This document shows, piece after piece, positions 42,925 to 51,244 of a stretch of 64,000 bases of DNA. The first letter of the stretch is position 1. Each line of letters begins with the position of its first letter. This stretch comes from JAENVT01 sp039931555 (GTDB lineage: Bacteria; Actinomycetota; Acidimicrobiia; Acidimicrobiales; Ilumatobacteraceae), in the NCBI GenBank assembly GCA_039931555.1, contig JBDTRP010000078.1, forward strand, positions 1 through 64,000, given 5' to 3'. The translations under genes and the position numbers were made by a program. The notes under the pieces are model-generated. The model worked only from the letters and a program-made list of their open reading frames with translations, was not told the origin of the DNA and did no database searches.

Positions 42925-44452
42925 GTGACACCTCCGAGAGTGTGGTCAGTCCGAGTGCGACTTTGGCGAGCCCATCGCTGCGCAGATCCATCATCCCCTG
43001 CTCGGCGGCACAGCGACGTACGTCCTCCGACGAGGCCCGACCGACGACGAGCTTGTCGAGCTCCTCCGACATCAGCATCACTTCGTGGATCGCCAGCCGC
43101 CCGCGGTAGCCCGTGCCACCACATTGCGGGCACCCGATGCCGCGGTAGAAAACCAGGTCTTCGATGGAGGCTCGGGAGAAGTCCCACTTCGCTGCGCTGA
43201 GCTCGAGCTCGGTGGGGACGAAGGGAACCTTGCACCGGTCGCAGAGCCGCCGCGCCAGTCGTTGGGCCAGCACGCAATCGACGGCGGAGGTGACCAGGAA
43301 CGGTTCGATGCCCATCTCGATCAGGCGGAGCGGGGTCGATGGAGCGTCGTTGGTGTGCAGCGTCGTCAGCACGAGATGACCGGTGAGCGCAGCCTCGATG
43401 GCGATGACGCCGGTCTCGCGGTCGCGGATCTCGCCGACCAGGATGATGTCGGGGTCCTGTCGCAGGATCGAGCGCAGCGCGTTGGCGAACGTCAGCCCGG
43501 CCTTCGGGTTCGTCTGCACCTGGTTGACGTTGGCCAGCCGGTACTCGACCGGGTCTTCGACCGTGACGATGTTGCTCGATTCGATGTTGAGCAGGTTGAG
43601 GGTCGCGTACAGCGTGGTGGTCTTGCCGGACCCTGTCGGCCCGGTGACCAGGATCGCGCCATAGGGCTTGCGGAACGAGTGCTCGTACTGGGCGAGCTGC
43701 GACGGCAGGAAGCCGAGGCTCGTCAACGACTGCACGCTGCTGGCCCGGTCGAGGATACGCATCACGACCTTCTCGCCATACACGGTCGGCAGCGTGGAGA
43801 CGCGCAGGTCGACCACCGAGCCGTCGACGGTCAAGCTGATGCGGCCGTCCTTGGGCACACGCCGCTCGGCGATGTCGATGTCGGCCATCACCTTCAGCCG
43901 CGAGATCACGCCGGGGATGATCGCCCGCGGCTGGCGCATGCGCTCGTGGAGCACGCCGTCGATGCGATAGCGGATCCTCAGATCGTGCTCGGTCGGCTCG
44001 ACGTGGATGTCGGACGCCCGTTCCTGCACGGCCTGCAAGATGATCAGGTTCACGAACTTGACGATCGGGGCTTCCTCGACGACAGCGCGCAACGTGGCCA
44101 GGTCGGTCTGCTCGTCGAACGAGTCGTCGACCACGATCTGGGCGACGTTGTTGACTTCCTGGTCGAGCTTGCGGCGTTCACCGAGGAGGTCGGCCAGCTG
44201 GGTCGGGGTGATCGGCACGCGAGTGAACCGCTCGTCGAGCAGGGCACGGAGGTCGTCGACGGCGCGAAGATCGCCGGGGTTGACCATGCCGACGATCAAC
44301 TCGCCATTCTCGCGGCGCAACGGAACGGCCTGATACCGGTGCCCGATGTGCTCGGGCAGGAGGCCCCGGAGTGCCGTATCGCTCAACTCGACTCCCGGCG
44401 GCGGTGCCGCCGTATTGGCCACCGGGCCCGCGAGCGTGGTTGCATCCATCAC
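42911..44452 (-). CDS. pilB: Type IV pilus assembly ATPase
   Basis: A 513-residue extension motor. N-terminal residues 30-110 form the MshEN-type region (LLPEHIGHRYQAVPL). AILVTGPTGSGKTTTLYATL is Walker A, followed by TVEDPVEYRLANVNQVQTN, DIILVGEIRDRETGVIAI and HLVLTTLHTNDAPSTPLRL. The zinc site CDRCK with CPQCGGTGYRGR is near the C-terminus and is characteristic of PilB. It is separated by 57 bases from the PilX-like gene upstream, so a promoter may lie there. A GGGAAC-containing palindrome is present in that gap. Confidence 0.95.
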   Translation of the reverse strand: MMDATTLAGPVANTAAPPPGVELSDTALRGLLPEHIGHRYQAVPLRRENGELIVGMVNPGDLRAVDDLRALLDERFTRVPITPTQLADLLGERRKLDQEVNNVAQIVVDDSFDEQTDLATLRAVVEEAPIVKFVNLIILQAVQERASDIHVEPTEHDLRIRYRIDGVLHERMRQPRAIIPGVISRLKVMADIDIAERRVPKDGRISLTVDGSVVDLRVSTLPTVYGEKVVMRILDRASSVQSLTSLGFLPSQLAQYEHSFRKPYGAILVTGPTGSGKTTTLYATLNLLNIESSNIVTVEDPVEYRLANVNQVQTNPKAGLTFANALRSILRQDPDIILVGEIRDRETGVIAIEAALTGHLVLTTLHTNDAPSTPLRLIEMGIEPFLVTSAVDCVLAQRLARRLCDRCKVPFVPTELELSAAKWDFSRASIEDLVFYRGIGCPQCGGTGYRGRLAIHEVMLMSEELDKLVVGRASSEDVRRCAAEQGMMDLRSDGLAKVALGLTTLSEVSRVVA

Positions 44453-44493
44453 CCGCTTGTGTCGGCCGTCTGGCTCGCGTGTGGGAGCAGAAC

Positions 44494-44508
44494 TCCCCTT
44501 TTGGGAAC
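44494..44508. promoter_or_regulatory. Imperfect palindrome upstream of pilB
   Basis: TCCCC (44494-44498) and GGGAAC (44503-44508) resemble the perfect GTTCCCC-ATGTG-GGGGAAC element at 47908-47926 in the same locus. The arms are shorter and one is imperfect, so the relationship is tentative. Confidence 0.3.
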
Positions 44509-44509
44509 C

Positions 44510-45787
44510 TCAGGCGGTACCGGTGATCTCTCGGGTGGAGATGTGCCGGATCGTGAATTGCTGTGGATTGGCGAGCGTCCAGTCGAAGCCGAGCGACTTC
44601 AACCCCTCCAGTGGGTAGGTGATCTTGAGGTTGGCGTGAGCGTCGAAGCTTCCGGTGTAGAGCGCACCCACATAGGTGACTGAGTTGGCGTTCTTCTTCA
44701 CAGCGGTGAATGCACCCGTGGTGTAGGCCAGCATCGGGACGTTCGGGTTGCCAAAGTTGTTGGGCAGGAGGATCGCGCCGCCGCTTGTCGAGATGACCGA
44801 GAGCTGTACTGGAGCGGTGCCGACTTTCGACACCCCGTTCGGCAACGTGATGCTGCCCGAGGCGATGACGGTCATGTCACCCGTCAAGGGGCCGAGGTTG
44901 CCGAGGTCCACGTCACCCGGGAAGTAGAAGACACCCTTGTTCTGCCGCAGTGAATCACTGAAGAACAATGCGGTGGTCGCGTACTGCTTGTACGACCCGA
45001 CTGGGTAGCTGGAGTTCGGCCATGGGAAAGCCGGGAGCGTCTGGAGCGGCACCGGCAATGGCCGAACGTTCGGTGGCTGACAGGTTCCCTTGACCGGCGG
45101 ATTGGGGCAGTGGCCTGCGGTGTAGATATCGAGCGTGCCACCAGCGGCGACATCATTTACACCATCGATGCTGCCGATCGTGATGTTGTGGTTGGCATAG
45201 AGCGAACCGACGAAATTCGCCTTTCCCCCGTTGACGTTGCCCACTACGTAGATGTCGCCGGTGAACGTCTTGGCCTGGCTGGGCAGGATGAGGTCGCCGC
45301 CGATGTAGACCTTGCCCGTGATGCTCCAGTTCGCGCCGTCGAGCGTTCCCTGGGTGAAGAAACCGTAGGTGAACGCGACGGGAACCAGTTCGACGACTTG
45401 CTCCATTGTCCGCTTTGCGTTCGAGGCTGTGCCGACGGACTTCATGATTCGGCGGAACGGCTCTCCAGCTACCGGGGTGACCGTGACGGCGTACGAGGCT
45501 CCACTGTTGTCATAGGTGCCCGAGTCCACGGTCAATCCAGCGTCGGTTGTCAGTGCTGAGGCGGCATCGGCGAGACCCGCCGAAGCGGCATCGATGGCTT
45601 GTTGACGCTGCCGGTCCTGATTCGACGCGGTGTTCTGCCTGGTGGCGAACGACAGGAGCACGCCGGCGAGGGCGAACACGACCACGGAGACGACCGCCGC
45701 CATCACCAGTGCCGAGCCGCGGTCACTCGCCTGGTGTCGAGCAGCTCCGGACCTTCCCCGAATGGTGCAGTTCAGCATTGACCCCAT
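44510..45787 (-). CDS. PilX-like pilus assembly protein
   Basis: A 425-residue protein with an N-terminal membrane helix (SALVMAAVVSVVVFALAGVL), followed by the PilX-type TRQNTASNQDRQRQQAIDAA region. The large extracytoplasmic part contains parallel-sheet-like repeats (VYIGGDLILPSQAKTFTGDI and similar) as in DUF7305 proteins. Family members are minor pilus components that prime assembly or act as adhesins. Two starts are possible: ATG 45787 or ATG 45778 (MLNCTIRG), both overlapping the preceding gene's stop. No prepilin peptidase site is present, which is usual for PilX-like proteins. Confidence 0.7.
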   Translation of the reverse strand: MGSMLNCTIRGRSGAARHQASDRGSALVMAAVVSVVVFALAGVLLSFATRQNTASNQDRQRQQAIDAASAGLADAASALTTDAGLTVDSGTYDNSGASYAVTVTPVAGEPFRRIMKSVGTASNAKRTMEQVVELVPVAFTYGFFTQGTLDGANWSITGKVYIGGDLILPSQAKTFTGDIYVVGNVNGGKANFVGSLYANHNITIGSIDGVNDVAAGGTLDIYTAGHCPNPPVKGTCQPPNVRPLPVPLQTLPAFPWPNSSYPVGSYKQYATTALFFSDSLRQNKGVFYFPGDVDLGNLGPLTGDMTVIASGSITLPNGVSKVGTAPVQLSVISTSGGAILLPNNFGNPNVPMLAYTTGAFTAVKKNANSVTYVGALYTGSFDAHANLKITYPLEGLKSLGFDWTLANPQQFTIRHISTREITGTA

Positions 45788-46287
45788 GCGTTCCTCCCAG
45801 CGATCGTTGTTTGCATGTGGAACTCGCCGCCGTTGGCAGATCGAATCGGAATGTCGACGACGAGGGTACGTAGCGGCGTCATCAGCTGATTGAACGCGGT
45901 CGTCGTCGCTCCGACGTTTCGGATGACCTCGCGCGCATTGCTGCCTTCGGTACGGATGACGGTGTCGCCGACGATCTCGTAGGTGATCCCTGCGCCCGGC
46001 GAGGCGACTGTCTGGAAGTTCAGCACGTTCCTCGGCGGTACCTGGTTCGGGAGGGGTTCCTTGATGCAGACCGCCGATCGCAACTCACGGTCCAACGTGG
46101 CCGACAACAATCGTGCGGAATCAACGGCGTCTGCAGTGCTCTCGATCCGGTTCGTTGCCCGTTGTGCCAAGCCGAGGGTCGCCGAGATGATCACGACCAC
46201 GAGAGCCGTCAAGGCCATCGAGATGGCCAGTTCGATCAGCGTGACGCCGTGGTCTCGTCGGTCGCTGGCAGCATGCATGGTCGTCAT
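45772..46287 (-). CDS. PilW-like prepilin
   Basis: A 171-residue protein from ATG 46287. The prepilin signal is DRRDHG followed by VTLIELAISMALTALVVVII, with cleavage expected after the glycine and the conserved Glu5. RATNRIESTADAVDSARLL follows as the helical stalk. Minor pilins of this type initiate pilus assembly. It overlaps the PilV-like gene by four bases and the PilX-like gene by 7 or 16 bases depending on the latter's start. The open frame extends to 46896 antisense-like, without family similarity. Confidence 0.8.
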   Translation of the reverse strand: MTTMHAASDRRDHGVTLIELAISMALTALVVVIISATLGLAQRATNRIESTADAVDSARLLSATLDRELRSAVCIKEPLPNQVPPRNVLNFQTVASPGAGITYEIVGDTVIRTEGSNAREVIRNVGATTTAFNQLMTPLRTLVVDIPIRSANGGEFHMQTTIAGRNAWGQC

Positions 46288-47897
46288 GCCGCCTTCGTGA
46301 GCCAAGTGGTGTGCGCCGCGACGCGTCCATAGTTGACCTCGATGGTGAACGTGTCGGTTCCGATCCCCGGCGGTAGGCCGAGCGTGGACGGTGTGATGGT
46401 GGCAGCGACCGAGACAACCAGCAGCGGTTGGGTCTGCACCGTCACGACCAGGGACACTTGGCGATCGCCGACCGCAAACGTCGAACCGCCGGTCCAGTTG
46501 GTTCCTGGGGCCACGACCACGGCGGGCGTCGCGTACCCGATTCCGTTCCAGAGTTGCACTGTCGTTCCGTAGGTGAGGGTCGGCGCGGTTGTGGTGTAGC
46601 CCGATGCTGCCGATGCGTTGGCCGTGAACGCGTCGACCTTGACCGCACCGTCGAGGATACCGGGTAGCGAGAGGATGCCCAGCGCGGGTGCGCGGAGCTC
46701 CGCTGTGGCCCTCACACTGCCAACTGCGTCGTGATCCACCGAGGTCGTCGCGGACCAATCGCCCACGAAGGACCAGAGTTTGCCGGTCAAGTCGCCGCTG
46801 ACGAAAGACGCCGACGGGCCGGCGGTCGGCGTGACAGTTGCTAACGCCCATGGCACTGCATCGGCGACTCCGGCGAGTGGACACGCAGGCGAGCACAAGT
46901 CGGTCTTGGCGTTTGCCGTCAACGAGGCCGCTCCGGCGGGTGGCACGGATACGACGAGCCCGCCAGCGGTTGGCGGGATCGTGCAGAGGAAGGTGCCGCC
47001 CGATCCCGACGCGGTGTTCGAGGTCGTCGTGCTCGAATCGTTGTCCGCGATGTTGGCGATGTTGACGCCGGGGCAGTTGTCCGCGGCGATTGGGTCGACG
47101 GGTGTGCAGGTCGTGGAATCGATGCGGCTGTGGGCCTCGACGTGGGCCGCTGCGCCAGTCGCCGCGCCGATTGCCGTTCTCAGGGTGGAAGCGATGGTGT
47201 CCGAGCGTGCGCCGGGGAGCGCGACGTGCACATCATCAAGGGTGTCGCCGCCGAGACATCCACCGAGGGTGATCAATCCATCCGTCACCTCTGCCGAGCC
47301 GTTGCTCGAAGGAAAGGAGGTGTAGTCGAGCGGGAACACCAGCGAGGAGAACTGCAACGTGTGCGCCGTCGGCGATGACGACGGCCACTCGATGATCACG
47401 GTGACGTGGCGGTACCCGGTCCCGTTGCCGCCGGCTGGTGGCACGGTGGTCACGAACGTTCGGAGCGTGAACGTTGTCGCAACGGCGACCTGTGTCGTCC
47501 GGTACGACACAGGCGTCCCGTCCAGCGCAGTGCCGCCGAAGATCAGATCTTCTGTAGCGCTTCCGCCGACCTTCAACTTCAACGGGGTTCCGGCGGCAAC
47601 CATCGGGTCGGTTGTGGTCACGCCAGTCCCGGTTGCGACCTTGGTCCAGTCGGCGCCCTGCAGGTTCTCGATCACCTGCTTGGCCAACGAGACCGCGATC
47701 GTCCGCTGCCTTGCGGTTGTAATCGCCCGCGCAGTGGTACCCAGGGTGCTGAGCAATCCGAGCAAGGCGCCGACGATCACCGTCATCGAGATGATCTGCT
47801 CGATCAGCGTGAATCCATGGTCGGTTGCGGCCGTTGCTCGGCTGGGGTTGTTGGCGCGAGTTCCCACACCGCTCGTGTCGGCCGTCGGTGGCTGCAT
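46284..47897 (-). CDS. Large PilV-like prepilin with extended extracellular region
   Basis: A 537-residue protein from ATG 47897 (MQPPTADTSG). After a 24-residue leader, TDHGFTLIEQIISMTVIVGA is a clear type III prepilin signal with cleavage before Phe and Glu5. The first 150 mature residues resemble PilV (AKQVIENLQGADWTKVATG). About 350 further residues are Ser/Thr/Ala-rich with a few cysteines, much longer than typical PilV (about 180), so this may be a tip adhesin. It is the first gene of the leftward pilus operon, divergent from pilM with 89 bases between the starts. Confidence 0.8.
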   Translation of the reverse strand: MQPPTADTSGVGTRANNPSRATAATDHGFTLIEQIISMTVIVGALLGLLSTLGTTARAITTARQRTIAVSLAKQVIENLQGADWTKVATGTGVTTTDPMVAAGTPLKLKVGGSATEDLIFGGTALDGTPVSYRTTQVAVATTFTLRTFVTTVPPAGGNGTGYRHVTVIIEWPSSSPTAHTLQFSSLVFPLDYTSFPSSNGSAEVTDGLITLGGCLGGDTLDDVHVALPGARSDTIASTLRTAIGAATGAAAHVEAHSRIDSTTCTPVDPIAADNCPGVNIANIADNDSSTTTSNTASGSGGTFLCTIPPTAGGLVVSVPPAGAASLTANAKTDLCSPACPLAGVADAVPWALATVTPTAGPSASFVSGDLTGKLWSFVGDWSATTSVDHDAVGSVRATAELRAPALGILSLPGILDGAVKVDAFTANASAASGYTTTAPTLTYGTTVQLWNGIGYATPAVVVAPGTNWTGGSTFAVGDRQVSLVVTVQTQPLLVVSVAATITPSTLGLPPGIGTDTFTIEVNYGRVAAHTTWLTKAA

Positions 47898-47907
47898 CTG
47901 ACGGGTC

Positions 47908-47940
47908 GTTCCCCATGTGGGGGAACCGTTGTCGGCAACG
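47908..47940. promoter_or_regulatory. Two perfect palindromes between divergent pilus operons
   Basis: GTTCCCC-ATGTG-GGGGAAC (47908-47926) is followed directly by CGTTG-TCGG-CAACG (47927-47940). Both lie in the 89-base region between the PilV-like and pilM starts, a natural place for shared control of both operons. The protein that would bind them is unknown. Confidence 0.5.
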
Positions 47941-47986
47941 ACGCGAACAGGCCGACTCCATCTCGCGAGATCAGAGGAGACAGCGA

Positions 47987-49669
47987 ATGGTCGCGAGAGT
48001 GATTGGACTGGACATCGGCACCAACGCCGTTCGTGCCGTCGAAATCGAGCTCGGCGATCCACCGCTGATTCGGCGGATGGGTCAGGTCGGCCTGCCCGTC
48101 GGCGCAGTGGTCGATGGCGAGGTCGCCGACGTCAGCGCCGTGTCGATCGCGCTCCGCCAACTGTGGACTCAGGCGGGCTTCAAGTCGCGTACCGTCCGCG
48201 TGGGGATGTCATCGGCGAGGGTGATCGTGCGCACCATCGAAATGCCTCGGCTGTCGCGAGACGACCTGATCTCGACGATTCGGCTGCAGCTCGACGACTA
48301 CGTCCCACTTCCCGCCGATGAAACGGTCTTCGACGTCAGAACCCTCGATGGACCGCAGCCGACCGATCAGACCCTGCACCTCCTGCTCGCCGCCACACAC
48401 CAAGATGCGGTGCAGCCGCTGTTGATGGCGCTGCAAGAGGCCGATCTCAAGGTCGCTGCTGTCGATGTGATCCCGGCTGCGCTGGCGCTGGCCCTGACCC
48501 ACGTCGAGCCTGAGCAAGACGAGAGCGTCGACATCGTGTTGTCGATCGGCGCGGGGACCGTGGTCGTGATCGCCGCTCGCGAGGGAGAGCCGCTGTTCTC
48601 GCGCACGCTCACCAACACATCTGGTCGGCGAACCACCGAGCGCATCGCCAGCCGCCTCGGCATCGCCGAGCTCGAGGCCGAGCGCTACAAGCGGCTCGGT
48701 CCCACCGAAGACCCCTCCTCCGCAGTGGCCACCAAGGCGAGCCAGGAGAGCCTCGACGAGATCATCAGCGAGGTGCAGGCGTCGCTCGCCTTCTACGGCG
48801 AGCAGCCCGGCTCGCGGCATGTGCGTCGACTGCTGGTGACGGGAGGCGGTTCGCAGTTGCCCGGCTTGACCGTAGCCCTGAGCGACGCGTTGGGCATCGG
48901 CGTGGAGTGTGCAGACCCGTTCGCGCGGGTCCGCCTCGGTGACACCGGCTTCGAGTCCGCCGACCTGCCATTCCTCGCACCGTACATGGCGGCTGCGATC
49001 GGCGTCGCGTTGGGTCAGGCCCGGCCGAAAGACAGCCGAATCGATCTGACACCTGTTGCCAAACGCCCGGCTCGGGCTCTCGGAACGCGGCGACTGCTCG
49101 TCAGTGCCGGAGTCGTGGTCCTCGTCGGCGCGGCCGGCGCAATTTACATGAACGGGCGGAGCGCCATCGCCACCGAACAAGATCGGCTGGCTGGCGCGCA
49201 AGCGCACCTCGCTGATCTGCAGGCTCGCCTCGCCGAACTTCTCCCTGCCACAGGTCAGAACACGCCGACGGGTGTCGCCGCGAGCCCCGAGGCGGTTGCG
49301 GCAAGCATCGCCGCTACGAACATCGATTGGCTCGCTGTCGAGCGTGCCGTCGTGGAAGACAGTGCGCCGCTCGGCGTGATCACCTCGGGATTCCAGGGCG
49401 CGCTCGACCTGTCGGGTGGCCCGGCCACATCCGTTCGCTCAGCCCGGCCCGGCACGTTGACGTTCGCCGCCACAGCCCCCGGCTTGACGGTCGTCGCCGA
49501 TTGGCTCGATGTCGTGGCCGCCGACCCGAGGTTCGCCGACCCATGGGCGGGGGGCTTCACCATGACTGTGCAAACCGACGGATCGAACCAGGTGCAGTTC
49601 GCGATCACGATGCTCGTGACAGACAAGAACCTCGTCGGCAGTGGTTCAACGACGGGGGTGCAGCCATGA
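47987..49669 (+). CDS. pilM: PilM-PilN fusion protein
   Basis: A 560-residue protein from ATG 47987 with AGAGGAGA six to thirteen bases upstream. Residues 1-350 are PilM, an actin-like ATPase: VIGLDIGTNAVRAVEIELGD, LSIGAGTVVVIA, LLVTGGGSQLPGLTVALSD and APYMAAAIGVALGQ. Residues 355-560 are PilN-like: SRIDLTPVAKRPAR, one membrane helix (LLVSAGVVVLVGAAGAIYM), a helical segment and an alpha/beta periplasm-type domain. In most species PilM and the PilN tail interact as two proteins, so fusion is consistent with their function. pilO follows with a four-base overlap. Confidence 0.85.
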   Translation: MVARVIGLDIGTNAVRAVEIELGDPPLIRRMGQVGLPVGAVVDGEVADVSAVSIALRQLWTQAGFKSRTVRVGMSSARVIVRTIEMPRLSRDDLISTIRLQLDDYVPLPADETVFDVRTLDGPQPTDQTLHLLLAATHQDAVQPLLMALQEADLKVAAVDVIPAALALALTHVEPEQDESVDIVLSIGAGTVVVIAAREGEPLFSRTLTNTSGRRTTERIASRLGIAELEAERYKRLGPTEDPSSAVATKASQESLDEIISEVQASLAFYGEQPGSRHVRRLLVTGGGSQLPGLTVALSDALGIGVECADPFARVRLGDTGFESADLPFLAPYMAAAIGVALGQARPKDSRIDLTPVAKRPARALGTRRLLVSAGVVVLVGAAGAIYMNGRSAIATEQDRLAGAQAHLADLQARLAELLPATGQNTPTGVAASPEAVAASIAATNIDWLAVERAVVEDSAPLGVITSGFQGALDLSGGPATSVRSARPGTLTFAATAPGLTVVADWLDVVAADPRFADPWAGGFTMTVQTDGSNQVQFAITMLVTDKNLVGSGSTTGVQP

Positions 49670-50250
49670 ATCGCAGCCGCAAGGACATGACGATGATGGC
49701 GGCGATGGCCGGGCTCATGCTGTTCGCCGCGTTCAACTTCCTCTACAAGCCACAACGCAGCGAGCTCTCCAGTGCCAGCAGCGAGCTGCGAAGCGTCGAG
49801 CAGAGTGTCTCCGACGCCGAGCTCCTGATGCAGACTCCCGTGACCACCACGACGATCGTGGGTGTCGAACCCGGCGCCGCGCTGCCGGCGATCCCTGAAG
49901 ATATGGCGTTGACCCAACTGCTCCGGCAGCTGCAGGGTGTCGCCGATCAAACCGGCGTGACCGTTGCAGCGATCACGCCGACGCAGCTCAGCGAGAACCC
50001 GAGTGGGCCTGGCGGATCGATGGGACTGGCGATCACCGCCTCGGGCCCGCACGACTCGCTACGGGCCTACGTCCAAGGACTGCGTGACTTGGAGCGATTG
50101 CTCGTGATCGAGCAGATCTCGATCACCGCTGTGCCGCCCGTGGCAGACCAACCGGCGCAACCCGACCAGCTCCAGCTGTCGGCGCGGGTCTTCACCTTGG
50201 TGCCACCGCCGAGCGCCGTCGCCATTCCTACGGAGACGTCGAAACCGTGA
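49666..50250 (+). CDS. pilO: PilO-like pilus alignment protein
   Basis: A 194-residue protein overlapping pilM by four bases (ATGA). One N-terminal helix (MMAAMAGLMLFAAFNFLY) is followed by a coiled-coil-like part (ELSSASSELRSVEQSVSDAE) and an alpha/beta region with LTQLLRQLQGVADQTGVTVA, YVQGLRDLERLLVIEQISI and a final strand QLQLSARVFTL. Order and topology match PilO of the PilMNO complex. Similarity at sequence level is modest, so part of the call rests on its position. Confidence 0.75.
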   Translation: MNRSRKDMTMMAAMAGLMLFAAFNFLYKPQRSELSSASSELRSVEQSVSDAELLMQTPVTTTTIVGVEPGAALPAIPEDMALTQLLRQLQGVADQTGVTVAAITPTQLSENPSGPGGSMGLAITASGPHDSLRAYVQGLRDLERLLVIEQISITAVPPVADQPAQPDQLQLSARVFTLVPPPSAVAIPTETSKP

Positions 50251-50269
50251 CACTCACAGCGCTCACTCG

Positions 50270-50291
50270 CACACTTTCTGTGCGAAGTGTG
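50270..50291. promoter_or_regulatory. Inverted repeat upstream of pilA
   Basis: CACACTT (50270-50276) and AAGTGTG (50285-50291) are perfect 7-base arms around an 8-base loop. It starts 19 bases after the pilO stop and ends 77 bases before pilA. It could attenuate read-through from pilO or be a binding site. Confidence 0.45.
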
Positions 50292-50349
50292 GAAATGCTC
50301 GCGTCGGTCTCGCAGCGGTGGCCGACACAGAAAATCAACAACGCACACA

Positions 50350-50364
50350 TGTACCGGAGGTACA
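50350..50364 (+). promoter_or_regulatory. Hairpin containing the pilA ribosome binding site
   Basis: TGTACC-GGA-GGTACA is a perfect 6-base stem with a 3-base loop. The GGAGG Shine-Dalgarno sequence (50356-50360) is split between loop and stem, and the pilA ATG follows 4 bases after the hairpin. Folding would hide the ribosome site, so translation may be controlled. Confidence 0.5.
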
Positions 50365-50368
50365 CAAA

Positions 50369-50878
50369 ATGAAGAACTTGCCGATCCATAGGGATGAAGA
50401 CAAAGGATTCACCCTGATCGAATTGATGGTCGTCGTCCTGATCATCGCCATCTTGTTGGCCATCGCGATCCCAACCTTCCTCGGCGCCCAGAACAAGGCC
50501 AAGGACCGCAGCGCCCAATCATCGGCCCGCAACGCCCTGACCAACGCCAAGACCATCTTCGCCGATACGGGCGTCTACACCGGCGTCACTGCCATCCTTC
50601 TGCAGGCCAGTGAGCCGAGCCTCACATTCATCCAGGCCGTCGCGGCCAGCGACTCGTCGACCGGGCCGAAGTCGGTTTCGATGAAGACCACAGACACAGC
50701 GTGGTATGGCGCAGTGCTGTCCGACACCAGCACCTGCTTCTACATCGTCGACTCCGTCGGCCCGACCGGCACGGCCGGTACTCAATACGCCAAGGTGGAG
50801 AACTCATCCAAGACCACCTGCGTTGCATCGGCCACTCTGCCAGGCACACCGGCAGCCACGTATATCGACAAGTGGTGA
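50369..50878 (+). CDS. pilA: Major type IV pilin
   Basis: A 169-residue prepilin. The leader MKNLPIHRDEDKG is followed by FTLIELMVVVLIIAILLAIA, with the conserved Phe1 and Glu5 and cleavage after Gly13. AIPTFLGAQNKAKDRSAQSS is the rest of the stalk helix. Two cysteines (STCFYIV and KTTCVAS) probably form the C-terminal disulfide loop. The ATG follows a GGAGG by eight bases, and that site lies inside a hairpin. A hairpin at 50978-51003 probably ends the operon. Confidence 0.9.
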   Translation: MKNLPIHRDEDKGFTLIELMVVVLIIAILLAIAIPTFLGAQNKAKDRSAQSSARNALTNAKTIFADTGVYTGVTAILLQASEPSLTFIQAVAASDSSTGPKSVSMKTTDTAWYGAVLSDTSTCFYIVDSVGPTGTAGTQYAKVENSSKTTCVASATLPGTPAATYIDKW

Positions 50879-50977
50879 CAATCCCCGATCGGGTGGGCCA
50901 GCTTTCGAGCTGACTCGCTGGCCCGAGAAGGCGAGCCACCTCCGGTCTCTACGGACCGCCGACTCGGCACCTTGAAT

Positions 50978-51003
50978 GCGTCCGCCCCGAAAGGGCGGGC
51001 GCA
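50978..51003. terminator. Probable terminator after pilA
   Basis: A hairpin with CCGCCC and GGGCGG stem bases plus outer GCG/CGC pairs surrounds a GAAA tetraloop-like centre (50978-51003). It has no T-run. It lies 100 bases after pilA and before the convergent vapC remnant, so it could serve both directions. Confidence 0.6.
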
Positions 51004-51018
51004 TCGCCGCGTCTCCGG

Positions 51019-51099
51019 TCAGATCGCCTCGATCGACACCCCGCGATGATCACCGAGCAGTTGTCGAAGATCGGTCGGGTCGCTCGTCCAGACTGGCAT
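51019..51099 (-). pseudogene. VapC toxin remnant (PIN-domain C-terminus only)
   Basis: In a leftward frame ending at 51019, the last 26 codons read VWTSDPTDLRQLLGDHRGV and then SIEAI and stop. That is the typical C-terminal block of PIN-domain VapC toxins, where TSDPxDLxxL is conserved. The catalytic N-terminal acidic residues are absent. The remnant overlaps the 3' end of the vapB gene in another reading frame, as expected if a deletion joined the middle of vapB to the end of vapC. There is no upstream ribosome site for it. Confidence 0.6.
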
Positions 51100-51223
51100 C
51101 CTTGCGCAACCGGGCGCGCAGCGCTTCGACGACGTAACTGGACACCTCACCAGGGCCGACGCGGCTCCTCAGCTCGGCGAGCAATTCGGTGTCAAGAGTG
51201 ATCGTGATGCGAGTTGTCGCCAT
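51050..51223 (-). CDS. VapB-like ribbon-helix-helix antitoxin, altered C-terminus
   Basis: A 57-residue protein from ATG 51223. The first 45 residues (ATTRITITLDTELLAELRSR, GPGEVSSYVVEALRARLRKD) match ribbon-helix-helix VapB antitoxins. The last ten or so residues (RPDRSSTTAR) come from reading through vapC-derived sequence in the wrong frame, so the toxin-binding tail is lost. The N-terminal DNA-binding part may still repress. No toxin remains at the locus, so the module is decayed. Confidence 0.65.
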   Translation of the reverse strand: MATTRITITLDTELLAELRSRVGPGEVSSYVVEALRARLRKDASLDERPDRSSTTAR

Positions 51224-51244
51224 CGCCGAATCAGATCACACCGG

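Noticed and set aside
43085..44683. Rightward frame of 532 codons opposite pilB
   Set aside because: pilB is complete with Walker motifs and zinc site; the opposite frame has no domain.
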